A DNA stretch of 64,000 nt from Chryseobacterium oryctis (GTDB taxonomy: Bacteria; Bacteroidota; Bacteroidia; Flavobacteriales; Weeksellaceae): positions 554,003 to 618,002 of the forward strand of contig NZ_JAPDHV010000002.1 in the NCBI RefSeq assembly GCF_025971925.1. The letters run 5' to 3'. Positions 43,489-55,362 of the stretch are shown piece by piece; position 1 is the stretch's first letter, and each line of letters opens with the position of its first letter. The position numbers and the translations under genes were made by a program. The notes beneath the pieces are model-generated. The model saw only the letters and a program-made list of their open reading frames with translations, was not told the origin of the DNA and did not search any database.

Positions 43489-44202
43489 ATGTCGCAGGAA
43501 CAACAGATTGCAATTGAAGAGAGGTTTGCCAGAGTTTTTAATGATAAATCATTTAAAGAAAGACTTTCTAGCACAGATTATGAAAAATATGCTAATGCAA
43601 AAAAGAAGCTGAGTTTTCAGAAGCATGATACTATTTTCGAAGATGGTGAAACTCCAAAAGGGGTTTTTGTTTTAGAAAAAGGAGCTGCTAAACTGTCAAA
43701 GTCGGGTGCTTTTGGTAAAGATCAGATTTTAAGATTTATTAAAGAAGGGGATATCATTGGGTATCGTTCACTACTTTGTGGTGAAAATTTTCAGGCAAAG
43801 GCAGAGGCAATGACAGATATTGAGGCTACTTTTTTGCCGGCAGATATTTTCATGTATCTTTTAGAAGTTGATTCTCAGTTGGCTTTTGTAATGCTTCAGA
43901 AAATTTCTTATGAGTTAGGAGAGTCTTCAAATACAATTACTTTCTTGGCTCAAAAAACTGTTAGAGAAAGGCTTGCCGAAATCTTACTGCTTTTGGAGCA
44001 GAAATTAGGTGTAGATCCAGAAGGATTCATTAAAATTTCTTTAACAAGAGAAGAAATTGCCAACATCATAGGAACTGCAACAGAAAGTGCAATTCGCTTG
44101 ATTTCCGAGTTTAAAGGAGATAATCTCATTGAGGTAGACGGAAGAAATATAAAAATTCTGAATCACGATAAATTAATGAAACTAGGTCACGTAGTTTTGT
44201 AA
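43489..44202 (+). CDS. Crp/Fnr family transcriptional regulator
   Basis: 237 residues from MSQEQQIAIEERF; the open frame extends upstream to 43369 across ccoI's start and is not believed. The cyclic-nucleotide-binding fold (about 30-150) has GVFVLEKGAAKL and IIGYRSLLCGE. The helix-turn-helix follows at TREEIANIIGTATESAIRLISEFKGDNLIEVDG. It lacks the Cys cluster of Fnr's N-terminus, so it is not an oxygen-sensing Fnr of the classical kind. Divergent from ccoI, it is the likely controller of the cbb3 locus. Confidence 0.9.
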   Translation: MSQEQQIAIEERFARVFNDKSFKERLSSTDYEKYANAKKKLSFQKHDTIFEDGETPKGVFVLEKGAAKLSKSGAFGKDQILRFIKEGDIIGYRSLLCGENFQAKAEAMTDIEATFLPADIFMYLLEVDSQLAFVMLQKISYELGESSNTITFLAQKTVRERLAEILLLLEQKLGVDPEGFIKISLTREEIANIIGTATESAIRLISEFKGDNLIEVDGRNIKILNHDKLMKLGHVVL

Positions 44203-44217
44203 AAATCATAAAAATAT

Positions 44218-44246
44218 AAGTCGGCAACTAGCCGACTTTTTAACTT
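44218..44246 (+). terminator. Terminator after the Crp/Fnr gene
   Basis: AGTCGGC (44219-44225) pairs perfectly with GCCGACT (44231-44237), followed by a T-run. Confidence 0.85.
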
Positions 44247-44263
44247 TATAAAAATAGATAATT

Positions 44264-45079
44264 ATGTCTGTTCACTCTGAAATTAAAAAAGTTACGACTG
44301 AAACCTTGCGTAAAATGAAATTCGACAAGGAAAAAATAACAATGCTTACGGCGTACGACTTTACAACAGCGAAAATGGTAGATGCGGGAGGTGTTGATGC
44401 TGTATTGATAGGTGATTCTGCGGCAAATGTCATGGCTGGTTTTGAAACTACTTTGCCGATTACATTAGATCAAATGATTTATCACTCCCAAAGTGTTGTT
44501 CGAGGAATTGATAGGGCTTTGGTTGTAGCTGATTTACCTTTCGGAACTTATCAGAGTAATCCTGAAAAAGCACTGGAATCTGCTGTAAGAATGATGAAAG
44601 AAGGAGGTGCCCATGCTGTGAAAATTGAAGGAGGAAAAGAAATTTCAAAATCAATTAAAAAAATTATCAATGCAGGAATTCCTGTAATGGGACATTTGGG
44701 TCTGACTCCTCAGTCAATCTACAAATTTGGAACTTACAAAGTGAGAGCAAAAGAAGAAGCTGAGGCTGAAAAATTAATTGCTGATGCACAGCTTTTGGAA
44801 GAATTAGGCTGCTTTTCTGTTGTATTAGAAAAAATTCCTTCAGATTTGGCTAAAAAAGTATCTGAGTCAATTTCAATCCCAACAATTGGAATTGGAGCAG
44901 GACCTCATTGTGACGGACAGGTTTTGGTGTATCATGATATGGTTGGGATGAATAAGGGTTTCAGTCCTAAATTTTTAAGAAGATATTTAGACCTTTATAC
45001 TGAAATCACGGGAGCGGTTGCTGAATATGTGAAGGATGTAAAAAGTGTGAATTTCCCGAATGAAAATGAAAGTTATTAA
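44264..45079 (+). CDS. panB: 3-methyl-2-oxobutanoate hydroxymethyltransferase
   Basis: 271 residues, the usual length. Signatures are [26 protein letters not shown], the metal-binding Asp in [31 protein letters not shown] and [18 protein letters not shown]. It makes ketopantoate from ketoisovalerate and methylene-THF for pantothenate and CoA. No other pan gene is adjacent. It leads an operon with a small membrane protein and an RluA-type enzyme. Confidence 0.97.
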   Translation: MSVHSEIKKVTTETLRKMKFDKEKITMLTAYDFTTAKMVDAGGVDAVLIGDSAANVMAGFETTLPITLDQMIYHSQSVVRGIDRALVVADLPFGTYQSNPEKALESAVRMMKEGGAHAVKIEGGKEISKSIKKIINAGIPVMGHLGLTPQSIYKFGTYKVRAKEEAEAEKLIADAQLLEELGCFSVVLEKIPSDLAKKVSESISIPTIGIGAGPHCDGQVLVYHDMVGMNKGFSPKFLRRYLDLYTEITGAVAEYVKDVKSVNFPNENESY

Positions 45080-45085
45080 AAGAAG

Positions 45086-45409
45086 ATGAATAATTCACAA
45101 TCAATACAAGGAATTTTATCAATTGCAGCTTTACTTTGTCTTGCAGCGGGATGGTTTAATTTTTTTTCACCTGAAATAAGTGAGCTTCTTTCAAAAAAGA
45201 TTTTTTATATTCTTATTGGAGTTAGCTTTTTTTTACAAGCACCGACTTTAACGAATAAAAACTTTACATATGCAATGTATGCAGCGGCTGTGGTTTGTGT
45301 GGTTGGAGCTTTTCTACCTGCAGAATCAAAATTTGCGTCATTGAAAACAGTTGGCTTATTGGCAGGTATTATTTTGTCGTTTTCAAAAAGACCGAACTAT
45401 CGTCAGTAA
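45086..45409 (+). CDS. Small membrane protein of unknown function
   Basis: 107 residues with three or four hydrophobic segments (LSIAALLCLAAGWFNFF, IFYILIGVSFFLQA, YAMYAAAVVCVVGAFL, VGLLAGIILSF). No signature residues and no family recognised. It begins six bases after panB and ends two bases before the pseudouridine synthase start, so it is almost certainly translated as part of that operon. Confidence 0.65.
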   Translation: MNNSQSIQGILSIAALLCLAAGWFNFFSPEISELLSKKIFYILIGVSFFLQAPTLTNKNFTYAMYAAAVVCVVGAFLPAESKFASLKTVGLLAGIILSFSKRPNYRQ

Positions 45410-45411
45410 AT

Positions 45412-46089
45412 ATGGAAGAACAGATTGTTTATGAGGATAATCATCTTCTGGTTATTAATAAAAAAGTAGGTCAGCTTGTACAGGGAGATAAAACCGGTGA
45501 TGAATCTTTATTAGAATCAATTAAAAAATTCATAAAAAAAAGAGATGATAAACCCGGAAATGTTTTTCTTGGGCTAGTTCATCGCATTGATAGGCCAACT
45601 TCAGGGTTGGTAATTTATGCTAAGACCTCCAAAGCTCTTTCCCGTTTGACTCAAATGGTTAAAAACCGCGAAATTAAAAAAACATATTGGGCGGTTGTTT
45701 CAAAAGAATTGATACCTCAAACCCAAAGGCTGGTGCATTATCTAAAGAAAAATGAAAAAAATAACAAAGCAATTGTTTTTCCGAAAGCAACAGATGGAGC
45801 TAAAGAGGCGATTTTGACATACAAGATCATCAAGAGTTTAGATAATTATCTTCTTCTGGAAATTGATTTAGAAACAGGAAGGCATCATCAAATTAGAGCT
45901 CAGTTGTCAAAAACGGGAGTTCCTATCAAGGGAGATTTGAAATATGGTTCGTCACGGTCAAATCCTGATGGAGGAATTAATCTTCATGCCCGAAAATTGG
46001 AGTTTATTCACCCTGTTACCAAAGAAAAAGTTGAAATTATAGCATCGGTTCCTAAAAACGATAGTGTTTGGAGAGCTTGTGAAGAATAA
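45412..46089 (+). CDS. RluA-family 23S rRNA/tRNA pseudouridine synthase
   Basis: 225 residues from MEEQIVYEDNHLLVINKK at 45412; the longer frame starting at 45295 overlaps the previous gene. The catalytic Asp is in HRIDRPTSGLVIYAKT. YEDNHLLVINKKVG at the N-terminus and GRHHQIRAQL near the C-terminus are the other family segments. No S4 domain, as in the shorter RluA branch. It isomerises uridine in rRNA or tRNA; the target site cannot be read from sequence. Confidence 0.9.
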   Translation: MEEQIVYEDNHLLVINKKVGQLVQGDKTGDESLLESIKKFIKKRDDKPGNVFLGLVHRIDRPTSGLVIYAKTSKALSRLTQMVKNREIKKTYWAVVSKELIPQTQRLVHYLKKNEKNNKAIVFPKATDGAKEAILTYKIIKSLDNYLLLEIDLETGRHHQIRAQLSKTGVPIKGDLKYGSSRSNPDGGINLHARKLEFIHPVTKEKVEIIASVPKNDSVWRACEE

Positions 46090-46116
46090 ATCCTACATAT
46101 TAATGTGGGATTTTTT
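46087..46116 (+). terminator. Terminator after the pseudouridine synthase gene
   Basis: AAATCCTACA pairs with TGTGGGATTT (one G-U), followed by TTTTTT. The rest of the 313-base gap to 46402 is AT-rich and, apart from the promoter listed next, holds nothing I can identify. Confidence 0.75.
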
Positions 46117-46347
46117 CTATTCATATTGTTTAGAAAATGAAGACTTCGCTAAATCATCTCTTAATTATTAAAAATACACTTTCGGTTATCTGTATGGTTC
46201 TTTATAATGAGCTTTCAAAAAGTGGAGTTATTTCTTTTTATGAATAATTCTTCTAAAAGAGATTTAAAAATTATATTTCGGTTTTGTTTAGTATTTGATA
46301 GTCTTTTGTGGGTTAAGGTAAATTTTCTTCACTTAGAATAAAAAAAT

Positions 46348-46377
46348 ATTGTTTTATTGAAAAAAGTTATATCTTAG
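46348..46377 (+). promoter_or_regulatory. Possible promoter of the T9SS cargo gene
   Basis: ATTG at 46348-46351 and TATCTTAG at 46370-46377, 18 bases apart, resemble the -33/-7 pair with one mismatch in the -7 box. Confidence 0.4.
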
Positions 46378-46402
46378 GAGGGTTAATTTTTAATCCAATT
46401 CT

Positions 46403-48457
46403 ATGATCCAATTTTACAAACTTTTTTCGTTAAGAAAAAAGAGAAAAAGTTTATTTAAAAATGTGTTATTAGGGATTGGGATTTTCATTGGGAATTCCAA
46501 CTCTATAGAAGCACAAGTTAATAATTATGGTTTTGCCCAATCTGTGGGTACTTTTACACCTATAACGGGAGGAACTATTTTAGAAACAGCAACAGGTACT
46601 TCGGGATTTGAAAGTTTGTATCAAGTAAATCCGTATGATGTGTCATTACCATTTAATTTTAATTATAACGGTGCTGTTTATTCAAGTATCAAAGTCTCTT
46701 CTAACGGGTATATTACTTTTGGAGCAACTGCGCCAGGAATTTCTAATACTGCACCCATATCATCAGATGAAGCTTATTCAGGTGCTATTTCTATTTTTGG
46801 TAAAGGTATAAATACATTTGCTAACTTAGGAGGAGTTACCGGAGATATCAGAACTGATGTTGTAGGGACTGCGCCTAATAGGGAAATGGTTATTCAATGG
46901 ACGAATTTTAGACCGGCTTACAGTACCTCTACCACATCTGCTTATGCGTTTTCTTTCCAGATCAGATTGAAGGAAACAAGTAATGTTATTGATATGGTGT
47001 ATAATAACGGAGCATTTGTTATAGGTTCTACTAATGTTTCCGGTAGTGTTCAGGTAGGTCTTCGTGGAGCGTCTGAATTAGATTATTATACTCGATTAAA
47101 TGCAAGTACGGTAGCATTTACCAGCTCTACTCCGGGAACGGCTAATTCAAGTACACAGTATGTGAGTACTTCATCTACTTCTGCAGCAGGAATGCCTCCG
47201 ACAGGGTTTACTTATACGTGGTCTCCACCTACCTGTTTTGCTCCAACTTTGACGACTGCTTCGTCCACTCCTAATTCCATAACAATCAACTGGAATGCTC
47301 CAACATCGATGCCAAGTAGCTATGATGTATATTATAGTACTTCTAATATTGCACCAACGAGTGTAACAGCTCCTACCCATACTAATATTACCGGAACATC
47401 ATTAACGATTGATTTGTTAGCCCCAGCAACTATGTATTATGCTTGGGTACGATCTAATTGTGGAACAGGAAATGTGAGTGGTTGGACTGCAGCTCATTTG
47501 TATGTTTCAACACTTTGTCAGCCTCCGGCAATATTAACTACGGTTGGAACTACGGTTTGTCCTAATAGTGCGGCAACTTTGTCTGCTACAGCGGAGACAA
47601 ATGCCAATATAAATTGGTATGACGCAGCAGTAGGAGGGAATCTTCTTGCAACGGGAAATGCCTATACTACTCCATCTCTAAGTACTACCACAAACTATTG
47701 GGTAGCGGCTTCAAATCTTGGTACAACCAAAAATGTTGGACCAACCACACCGGAGAGTTTAGGAACTAATGCTAGTGCAAATACAGCTTGGGATTTGCTA
47801 TTTACAGTAAACACACCTCTAACATTAAAAACAGTTGATGTGTTTTCAGGAACAGCAAACCGATCTGGAACAATTGAAATTCTTGATACGGCATCCGGAA
47901 TGCCAGTTGGTATAATTCCTTTTGTAACAGCGGGTTTGGGGAGTTCAACACCGCAGACGATAACGTTAAATGTATATTTGCCAGCGGGTAATTATGCGAT
48001 GAGAAGAAAGGGGAATGCAAATCTTTTCAGAAATTCAGTAGGAGCTACTTTTCCATACTCTACACCTGAATTGGTAATTACTGGGACAACCTTTACAAGT
48101 TATCCTGCATATTATTTTTATTTTTATAATTTAAGCTTTGAGAGTGGTTGTGGGGAGTCTCCACGTCAGCAAGTTACTGCTACTGTAGATGCGGGAGCTT
48201 GTTTAGGAACTTCTGAAATTAAAGAAAGAGAGAGTTTGAAAGTATATCCTAATCCATTCAAAGATGTGGTAACAATTACAAATATTGAAAAAGTAAAATC
48301 AATCCAGGTTCTTGATGCTTCAGGAAGAGCTGTTAAAACTATTGATGGTTTATCATCTAAAGAGATTTATTTAGGAGATTTAAAGTCTGGGTTATATATT
48401 CTTAATTTGATAATGAAGGATGGAAGTATTAGTAATGTAAAGGCAATCAAAAAATAA
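46403..48457 (+). CDS. Type IX secretion cargo protein with fibronectin III and Ig-like domains
   Basis: 684 residues. A basic N-terminus and hydrophobic core form a signal peptide (about 1-38, ending SIEAQ). A large beta-rich domain (about 40-270) leads to a fibronectin type III domain (about 280-370: SITINWNAPTSMPSSYDVYYS, AWVRSNCGTG). An Ig-like domain follows (about 375-440: TVCPNSAATLSATAETNANINWYD). The last ~75 residues are a T9SS type A sorting domain (LKVYPNPFKDVVTI, LGDLKSGLYILNL). It should be exported by the type IX system and anchored or released at the cell surface. Ligand unknown. Confidence 0.9.
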   Translation: MIQFYKLFSLRKKRKSLFKNVLLGIGIFIGNSNSIEAQVNNYGFAQSVGTFTPITGGTILETATGTSGFESLYQVNPYDVSLPFNFNYNGAVYSSIKVSSNGYITFGATAPGISNTAPISSDEAYSGAISIFGKGINTFANLGGVTGDIRTDVVGTAPNREMVIQWTNFRPAYSTSTTSAYAFSFQIRLKETSNVIDMVYNNGAFVIGSTNVSGSVQVGLRGASELDYYTRLNASTVAFTSSTPGTANSSTQYVSTSSTSAAGMPPTGFTYTWSPPTCFAPTLTTASSTPNSITINWNAPTSMPSSYDVYYSTSNIAPTSVTAPTHTNITGTSLTIDLLAPATMYYAWVRSNCGTGNVSGWTAAHLYVSTLCQPPAILTTVGTTVCPNSAATLSATAETNANINWYDAAVGGNLLATGNAYTTPSLSTTTNYWVAASNLGTTKNVGPTTPESLGTNASANTAWDLLFTVNTPLTLKTVDVFSGTANRSGTIEILDTASGMPVGIIPFVTAGLGSSTPQTITLNVYLPAGNYAMRRKGNANLFRNSVGATFPYSTPELVITGTTFTSYPAYYFYFYNLSFESGCGESPRQQVTATVDAGACLGTSEIKERESLKVYPNPFKDVVTITNIEKVKSIQVLDASGRAVKTIDGLSSKEIYLGDLKSGLYILNLIMKDGSISNVKAIKK

Positions 48458-48483
48458 TATTTAATAGAATAAGTTAATTAAAG

Positions 48484-48520
48484 AGTTCGAAGACATCAAG
48501 TCTTCGGACTTTTCATTTTT
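48484..48520 (+). terminator. Terminator after the T9SS cargo gene
   Basis: AGTTCGAAGAC pairs with GTCTTCGGACT with one G-U, followed by a T-rich stretch. Confidence 0.75.
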
Positions 48521-48538
48521 GCGAATCTTATATTTTAT

Positions 48539-48569
48539 TTTGTCTATTTAAGAAAAATGTATAACTTCG
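48539..48569 (+). promoter_or_regulatory. Predicted promoter of the thiamine operon
   Basis: TTTG at 48539-48542 and TAACTTCG at 48562-48569, 19 bases apart, fit the Bacteroidota -33/-7 pair with one mismatch. Transcription would begin just before the TPP riboswitch. Confidence 0.5.
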
Positions 48570-48577
48570 TCTCAAAC

Positions 48578-48662
48578 TTTAGGGGTGTCTGTTGGAAAAC
48601 AGGCTGAGATTTTACCCTTTGAACCTGATTTCTAGATCATACTAGCGTAGGGAAAAGTGAGA
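48578..48662 (+). promoter_or_regulatory. TPP riboswitch (THI element)
   Basis: The conserved elements occur in order: AGGGGTGTC, GGCTGAGAT, ACCCTTTGAACCTGAT, CTAG and the closing ACTAGCGTAGGGA. This is the thiamine pyrophosphate sensing aptamer. It lies 66 bases before thiS. Rising TPP should switch off the whole operon, here probably by blocking translation or elongation, since no strong terminator hairpin is visible in the leader. Confidence 0.97.
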
Positions 48663-48727
48663 TGACTTTGCTGTACTTTCTTTTGTACAATCATGGGCAT
48701 TCCTAAAGTGTATTTAAAAATTTAGGA

Positions 48728-48934
48728 ATGGAACTCACAATCAATCACACATTAAGAACTTTTAATGTACTTCCAAAAACTTTGGAGGCACTCATTTTTA
48801 TGGAATTACCTGAAAAAAAGAAAGGTATTGCTGTTGCGCTTAATAATTGCATTATTCCACAATCATTCTGGTCGGAAACAATTCTTAACAACAAAGATTC
48901 TGTCTTGATAATCACCGCAACTCAAGGTGGTTAA
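48728..48934 (+). CDS. thiS: Sulfur carrier protein ThiS
   Basis: 68 residues with a ubiquitin-like fold pattern and the required C-terminal Gly-Gly (TATQGG). ThiF adenylates this tail, which then carries sulfur as a thiocarboxylate to ThiG. First gene of the thiamine operon, directly under the TPP riboswitch. Length and ending are exactly as expected. Confidence 0.93.
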   Translation: MELTINHTLRTFNVLPKTLEALIFMELPEKKKGIAVALNNCIIPQSFWSETILNNKDSVLIITATQGG

Positions 48935-48945
48935 TAGTAATTTAA

Positions 48946-51325
<2,380 letters not shown>

Positions 51326-51350
<25 letters not shown>

Positions 51351-52063
51351 TGTCTATTGCCGGATTTGACCCAAGTGGAGGAGCTGGAGTATTAGCAGAT
51401 ATCAAAACATTTGAACAATTGAGAGTTCAGGGACTGGCTGTTTGTACATCAATTACGATTCAGACAGACTCTCAATGTATGAGCTTGAAATGGCAAGATT
51501 TAGATGAAGTTTTATTGGCAATTGATGTTTTGATGGGGAAATATTACGTTGAGGTTGTTAAAATCGGAGTGGTAAAAGATGCTGCGTTTTTAAGCCAGAT
51601 TGTAAAAAAAATTAAAACAAATAATAATGCCGTAAAAATCGTTTGGGATCCGGTTTTGAAAAGTACTTCCGAATTTTCTTTTTTTGATTTAAGTACAATT
51701 TCAGACTTAAAAAATGTTTTAAATAAAATTGACTTAATTACTCCAAACTATAATGAATACAGGGTTTTGCGAAAATTTTATCTCTTTGAAAATTCATGTT
51801 CGGTTTTAATAAAAGGAGGACATCGACACGATAAATTAGGAACAGATATTTTAATTGAAAATGGAAATAAAATTTCAATTGAACCATACAATACAAATTC
51901 TGTTTTTTATCCAAAACATGGTTCTGGTTGTGTACTTTCTTCTGCAATTGTAAGCTATTTATCAAAAAGAGAAAGTTTAGAAATAGCCTGTAGAAAAGGG
52001 AAATTATATATCGAAAAATTTTTAAAAACAAATCCGACTTTGCTTGGGTTTCATTCAAATTAA
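51326..52063 (+). CDS. thiD: Hydroxymethylpyrimidine/phosphomethylpyrimidine kinase
   Basis: 245 residues of the ribokinase fold. The N-terminal SIAGFDPSGGAGVLADIKTF is the HMP-binding signature; IVWDPVLKST and the C-terminal PKHGSGCVLSSAI carry the anion hole and catalytic region. It phosphorylates HMP-P to HMP-PP. At 245 residues it is slightly short for the family but all motifs are present. It overlaps the end of the upstream gene by 25 bases. Confidence 0.93.
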
Positions 52064-52066
52064 ATC

Positions 52067-52681
52067 ATGGAAAAACTACAATATATTTCTCAGGGTTTTA
52101 CAAGAGAAGAACAAGAACTTAATATCCGAAAAGCCCTGGATAATGGAGTAAAATGGGTACAGGTTCGTTGGAAAGAGGCTTCTGATGAAGAATTGATTAA
52201 TCTTTGTGAATCTTCAAAAAAACTTTGTTTAGAATATCAGGCAACCTGCATTGTTAATGATAGTGTCCAGATGGCAAAAGAAGTTGATGCAGATGGTGTT
52301 CATTTAGGATTGGAAGACTTATCTATACAGATTGCCCGATATATTTTAGGGGAGAATAAAATTATTGGAGGAACTGCAAATACAATTTTAGATGTACTTC
52401 AAAGAATTGATGAACAATGTGATTATATTGGTTTAGGACCATTAAGATTTACTTCAACAAAAGATCATTTAAATCCAATTTTAGGCTTCGAAGGATATCA
52501 GAAAATCATTGAGAAATTAAAGAATAAGTCAATAGAAATTCCGAAAATATATGCCATTGGAGGGGTTATTTGGGAAGATGTAGAACAATTACAAGAAATT
52601 GGAGTTTACGGAGTTGCTGTTTCGGGGCAAATCACAAATAAACCATCTATTGTCAATGAGTTTAAAAAAATATTGAAATGA
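52067..52681 (+). CDS. thiE: Thiamine phosphate synthase
   Basis: 204 residues. The pyrophosphate-binding [13 protein letters not shown] and [34 protein letters not shown], and [12 protein letters not shown] match the ThiE active site in order; AIGGV is the phosphate-binding turn. It joins HMP-PP with the thiazole phosphate to give thiamine phosphate. This copy looks the more canonical of the two in the operon. It overlaps thiG by four bases. Confidence 0.9.
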   Translation: MEKLQYISQGFTREEQELNIRKALDNGVKWVQVRWKEASDEELINLCESSKKLCLEYQATCIVNDSVQMAKEVDADGVHLGLEDLSIQIARYILGENKIIGGTANTILDVLQRIDEQCDYIGLGPLRFTSTKDHLNPILGFEGYQKIIEKLKNKSIEIPKIYAIGGVIWEDVEQLQEIGVYGVAVSGQITNKPSIVNEFKKILK

Positions 52682-53454
52682 AAAATCAAAAATTAAAAAT
52701 AGCAAACAGAGCTTTTGAATCAAGACTGTTTTTAGGTACGGGAAAATTCGGAAGCCTTTCTGAAATGACAAAGTCTATCAATGCTTCAGGTTCAGAAATG
52801 GTAACAATGGCTCTAAAAAGAATAGATTCTGAGTCTGTAAGGGAAGATTTATTAAGTTCAATTCAGGTTACAAATGTTCATCTTTTACCCAATACTTCAG
52901 GTGCGAGAACAGCGAAAGAAGCCGTTTTGGCGGCGCAATTGGCAAGAGAAGCATTGGAAACAAATTGGGTGAAACTGGAAATTCATCCCGATCCGAAATA
53001 TTTGTTACCCGATCCCATTGAAACATTGTATGCAACTGAGGAATTGGCAAAATTAGGGTTTGTTGTAATGCCTTATATTCATGCCGATCCTGTTTTGTGC
53101 AAACGTTTGGAAGATGTAGGAACTGCTGTTGTAATGCCTTTGGGTGCGCCAATAGGTACAAATAAAGGGTTGAAAACGTTGGATTTTTTGGAAATAATCA
53201 TTAGTCAGAGTAATGTGCCTGTTGTGGTAGATGCCGGAATTGGTTCGCCTTCAGATGCGGCAAAAGCTATGGAAATGGGAGCTGATGCGGTTTTGGTAAA
53301 TACTGCGATTGCAGTTGCACAAAATCCTGTAAATATGGCAATGGCTTTTAAAGAAGGAGTGATTGCTGGAAGAAGAGCTTACGAATCGGGATTGGGAGAA
53401 ATTGTAAACCATGCAGAAGCCTCAAGTCCGTTGACGGCATTTTTATTTGAATAA
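52678..53454 (+). CDS. thiG: Thiazole synthase
   Basis: 258 residues, standard length. [13 protein letters not shown] starts the barrel; the Schiff-base Lys is in [42 protein letters not shown] is the diagnostic phosphate-binding segment. ThiG makes the thiazole from DXP, dehydroglycine and ThiS thiocarboxylate. It is translationally coupled to thiE and sits two bases before thiH, its usual partner. Confidence 0.97.
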   Translation: MKNQKLKIANRAFESRLFLGTGKFGSLSEMTKSINASGSEMVTMALKRIDSESVREDLLSSIQVTNVHLLPNTSGARTAKEAVLAAQLAREALETNWVKLEIHPDPKYLLPDPIETLYATEELAKLGFVVMPYIHADPVLCKRLEDVGTAVVMPLGAPIGTNKGLKTLDFLEIIISQSNVPVVVDAGIGSPSDAAKAMEMGADAVLVNTAIAVAQNPVNMAMAFKEGVIAGRRAYESGLGEIVNHAEASSPLTAFLFE

Positions 53455-53456
53455 AT

Positions 53457-54575
53457 ATGAAAACTTTTAAAGGTGTCTTTGAGAGGTATCAATGGGATGA
53501 AATTAAGACAAAACTAGAAAAAGTGACCTTATCGGATGTTGAAACGAGTCTACAGAAGAAAAATAAGTCTATTGAAGATTTTTTGAATTTTCTTTCCCCG
53601 ATTGCTGTCCAAAAATTGGAAGTCATGGCAAAAATGGCTCAGAAAATAACGCAAAAACGTTTTGGGAAAACGATTCAGTTATATGCACCATTATATCTGA
53701 GTAACGAATGTCAGAACATTTGTACGTATTGTGGTTTCAGTTTAGATAATCAGATTAAAAGAAAAACTCTTTCTGATACCGAATTGATGGTCGAAGCCAC
53801 GGTTTTGAAATCTATGGGTATAAATCATGTATTGTTGGTGAGTGGTGAAGCCAATAAAACAGTTGGGATTGATTATTTTCTGAATGCAATCAAATTATTA
53901 AAACTTCATTTTGCCAATATTTCTGTTGAGGTTCAGCCTTTGTCCGAGGAAGAATATTGGTTGCTGCATCAAGCTGGAGCATATTCTGTGTTGGTGTATC
54001 AAGAAACGTATCATCAGGAGGTTTATAAAGAATATCATCCAAAAGGAAAAAAATCAAATTTTAATTTTCGATTAGAAACTCCCGACAGAATTGGCAACGC
54101 TGGAATTCATAAAATAGGATTGGGTGTTTTGTTGGGATTGGAAGATTGGCGGGTTGACAGTTTTTTCAATGCACTTCACATCGACTATCTTCAAAAAATA
54201 TATTGGAAGTCTAAATTTTCTGTTTCGTTTCCAAGGCTTCGACCTGCAGAAGGAATTATTGAACCAAATTTTATTATGTCAGATAAAGATTTGCTTCAGC
54301 TAATTTGTGCATATCGAATTTGGAATGAAGATTTAGAAATTTCAATTTCAACCAGAGAGAATGAAAAGTTTAGAAATAATATTATTTCATTGGGAGCCAC
54401 TACAATGAGTGCAGCTTCCAAAACGAATCCTGGAGGTTATTCTGTTGATAAAGAATCTCTTGAGCAGTTTGAAACCAGTGATGAAAGAAGTATGGAAGAA
54501 TTCAGACAAGTTATTAAAAATGCAGGATATGATGCTGTTATGAAAGATTGGGATTCTATTTACAGTGGATTTTAA
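53457..54575 (+). CDS. thiH: Tyrosine lyase ThiH (2-iminoacetate synthase)
   Basis: 372 residues. The radical SAM cluster is NECQNICTYCGF (CxxxCxxC), preceded by LYAPLYLSNEC. LVSGEA, VEVQPLSEEEYWLL and LVYQETYHQEVYKEYHP are ThiH hallmarks. It cleaves tyrosine to supply dehydroglycine to ThiG under anaerobic-type radical chemistry; an aerobic organism using ThiH instead of ThiO fits the low-oxygen cbb3 respiration also encoded here. Confidence 0.95.
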   Translation: MKTFKGVFERYQWDEIKTKLEKVTLSDVETSLQKKNKSIEDFLNFLSPIAVQKLEVMAKMAQKITQKRFGKTIQLYAPLYLSNECQNICTYCGFSLDNQIKRKTLSDTELMVEATVLKSMGINHVLLVSGEANKTVGIDYFLNAIKLLKLHFANISVEVQPLSEEEYWLLHQAGAYSVLVYQETYHQEVYKEYHPKGKKSNFNFRLETPDRIGNAGIHKIGLGVLLGLEDWRVDSFFNALHIDYLQKIYWKSKFSVSFPRLRPAEGIIEPNFIMSDKDLLQLICAYRIWNEDLEISISTRENEKFRNNIISLGATTMSAASKTNPGGYSVDKESLEQFETSDERSMEEFRQVIKNAGYDAVMKDWDSIYSGF

Positions 54576-54585
54576 TTTATATTGA

Positions 54586-55296
54586 ATGAAAAACGGAGGT
54601 CTTTTTGAAAGGTACAGTCGACAAATTTTCATTGAAGAAATAGGGCTGGAAGGTCAACGGAAAATAATGAATTCAAAAGTATTGGTAATTGGAGCCGGAG
54701 GACTGGGAAGTCCGGTTATTCAGTATTTGGTGGCAGCTGGAGTTGGAACTTTGGGAGTTGTAGATTATGATAAAGTTGAATTGCATAATTTGAATAGGCA
54801 GGTTATTCATACTGAAGATTCTGTAGGTATTTCAAAGGTGAAAAGTGCCGAAAAGTTTGTGGAAAGACTTAATAACCAAGTAAAATTTATTGGATTAGAA
54901 GAAAGAATTGATGAATATAATATTGAAGAAATTGTTTCTCAGTTTGATATTGTTGTTGATTGCTCGGATAACTTTAAAACTAGGTATTTAGTTAATGATT
55001 TTTGCGTGATATTGAAAAAGACCTTGGTGTACGGAAGTATTTTGGGGTTTTCAGGACAAGTTGCTGTGTTTAATTATAAAGAAAGTAAAAATTTAAAGGA
55101 TATTTTCCCAGAGCCTCCTCTTGATGAAGATTTCCCGGATTGCGACAGTTTGGGTGTTTTGGGGGCTTTATGTGGAATTGTAGGAAGTATGATGGCGAAT
55201 TTAACTTTAAAAATAATAGCTGACTTACCTTTCAGGGTGAATCAATTGACATTAATAGATATTAATAAATGGCAATTTCAGATTGTAGATTTTTAG
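54586..55296 (+). CDS. thiF: ThiF/MoeB-type adenylyltransferase without rhodanese domain
   Basis: 236 residues. The N-terminal RYSRQIFIEEIGLEGQRKI, the ATP-binding GAGGLGSPVIQYLVAAGVG, VDYDKVELHNLNRQ and VDCSDNFKTRYLVNDFC are all conserved. It ends right after the adenylation core, so it lacks the C-terminal rhodanese domain of larger MoeB-like relatives, and the paired CxxC zinc motifs are not evident. It activates the ThiS C-terminus. It closes the operon and is followed by a bidirectional terminator. Confidence 0.92.
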   Translation: MKNGGLFERYSRQIFIEEIGLEGQRKIMNSKVLVIGAGGLGSPVIQYLVAAGVGTLGVVDYDKVELHNLNRQVIHTEDSVGISKVKSAEKFVERLNNQVKFIGLEERIDEYNIEEIVSQFDIVVDCSDNFKTRYLVNDFCVILKKTLVYGSILGFSGQVAVFNYKESKNLKDIFPEPPLDEDFPDCDSLGVLGALCGIVGSMMANLTLKIIADLPFRVNQLTLIDINKWQFQIVDF

Positions 55297-55320
55297 GACT
55301 CTATTATTTGGATAAAAGAA

Positions 55321-55360
55321 AAGAGTCAACAATTATTTGTTGACTCTTGTTATTCTTGAT
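55321..55360. terminator. Bidirectional terminator between thiF and the TonB-receptor-like gene
   Basis: AAGAGTCAACAA (55321-55332) pairs perfectly with TTGTTGACTCTT (55337-55348). T-rich tracts flank it, richer on the minus side, between the two convergent genes. Confidence 0.75.
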
Positions 55361-55362
55361 TT

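Noticed and set aside
45295-45411. A longer start for the pseudouridine synthase
   Set aside because: The added residues overlap the upstream gene in another frame and do not resemble the family; MEEQIVYEDNHLL at 45412 is the normal beginning.
46117-46347. Short open frames between the pseudouridine synthase and the T9SS cargo gene
   Set aside because: None has a sensible start, length or composition; it looks like plain intergenic DNA.
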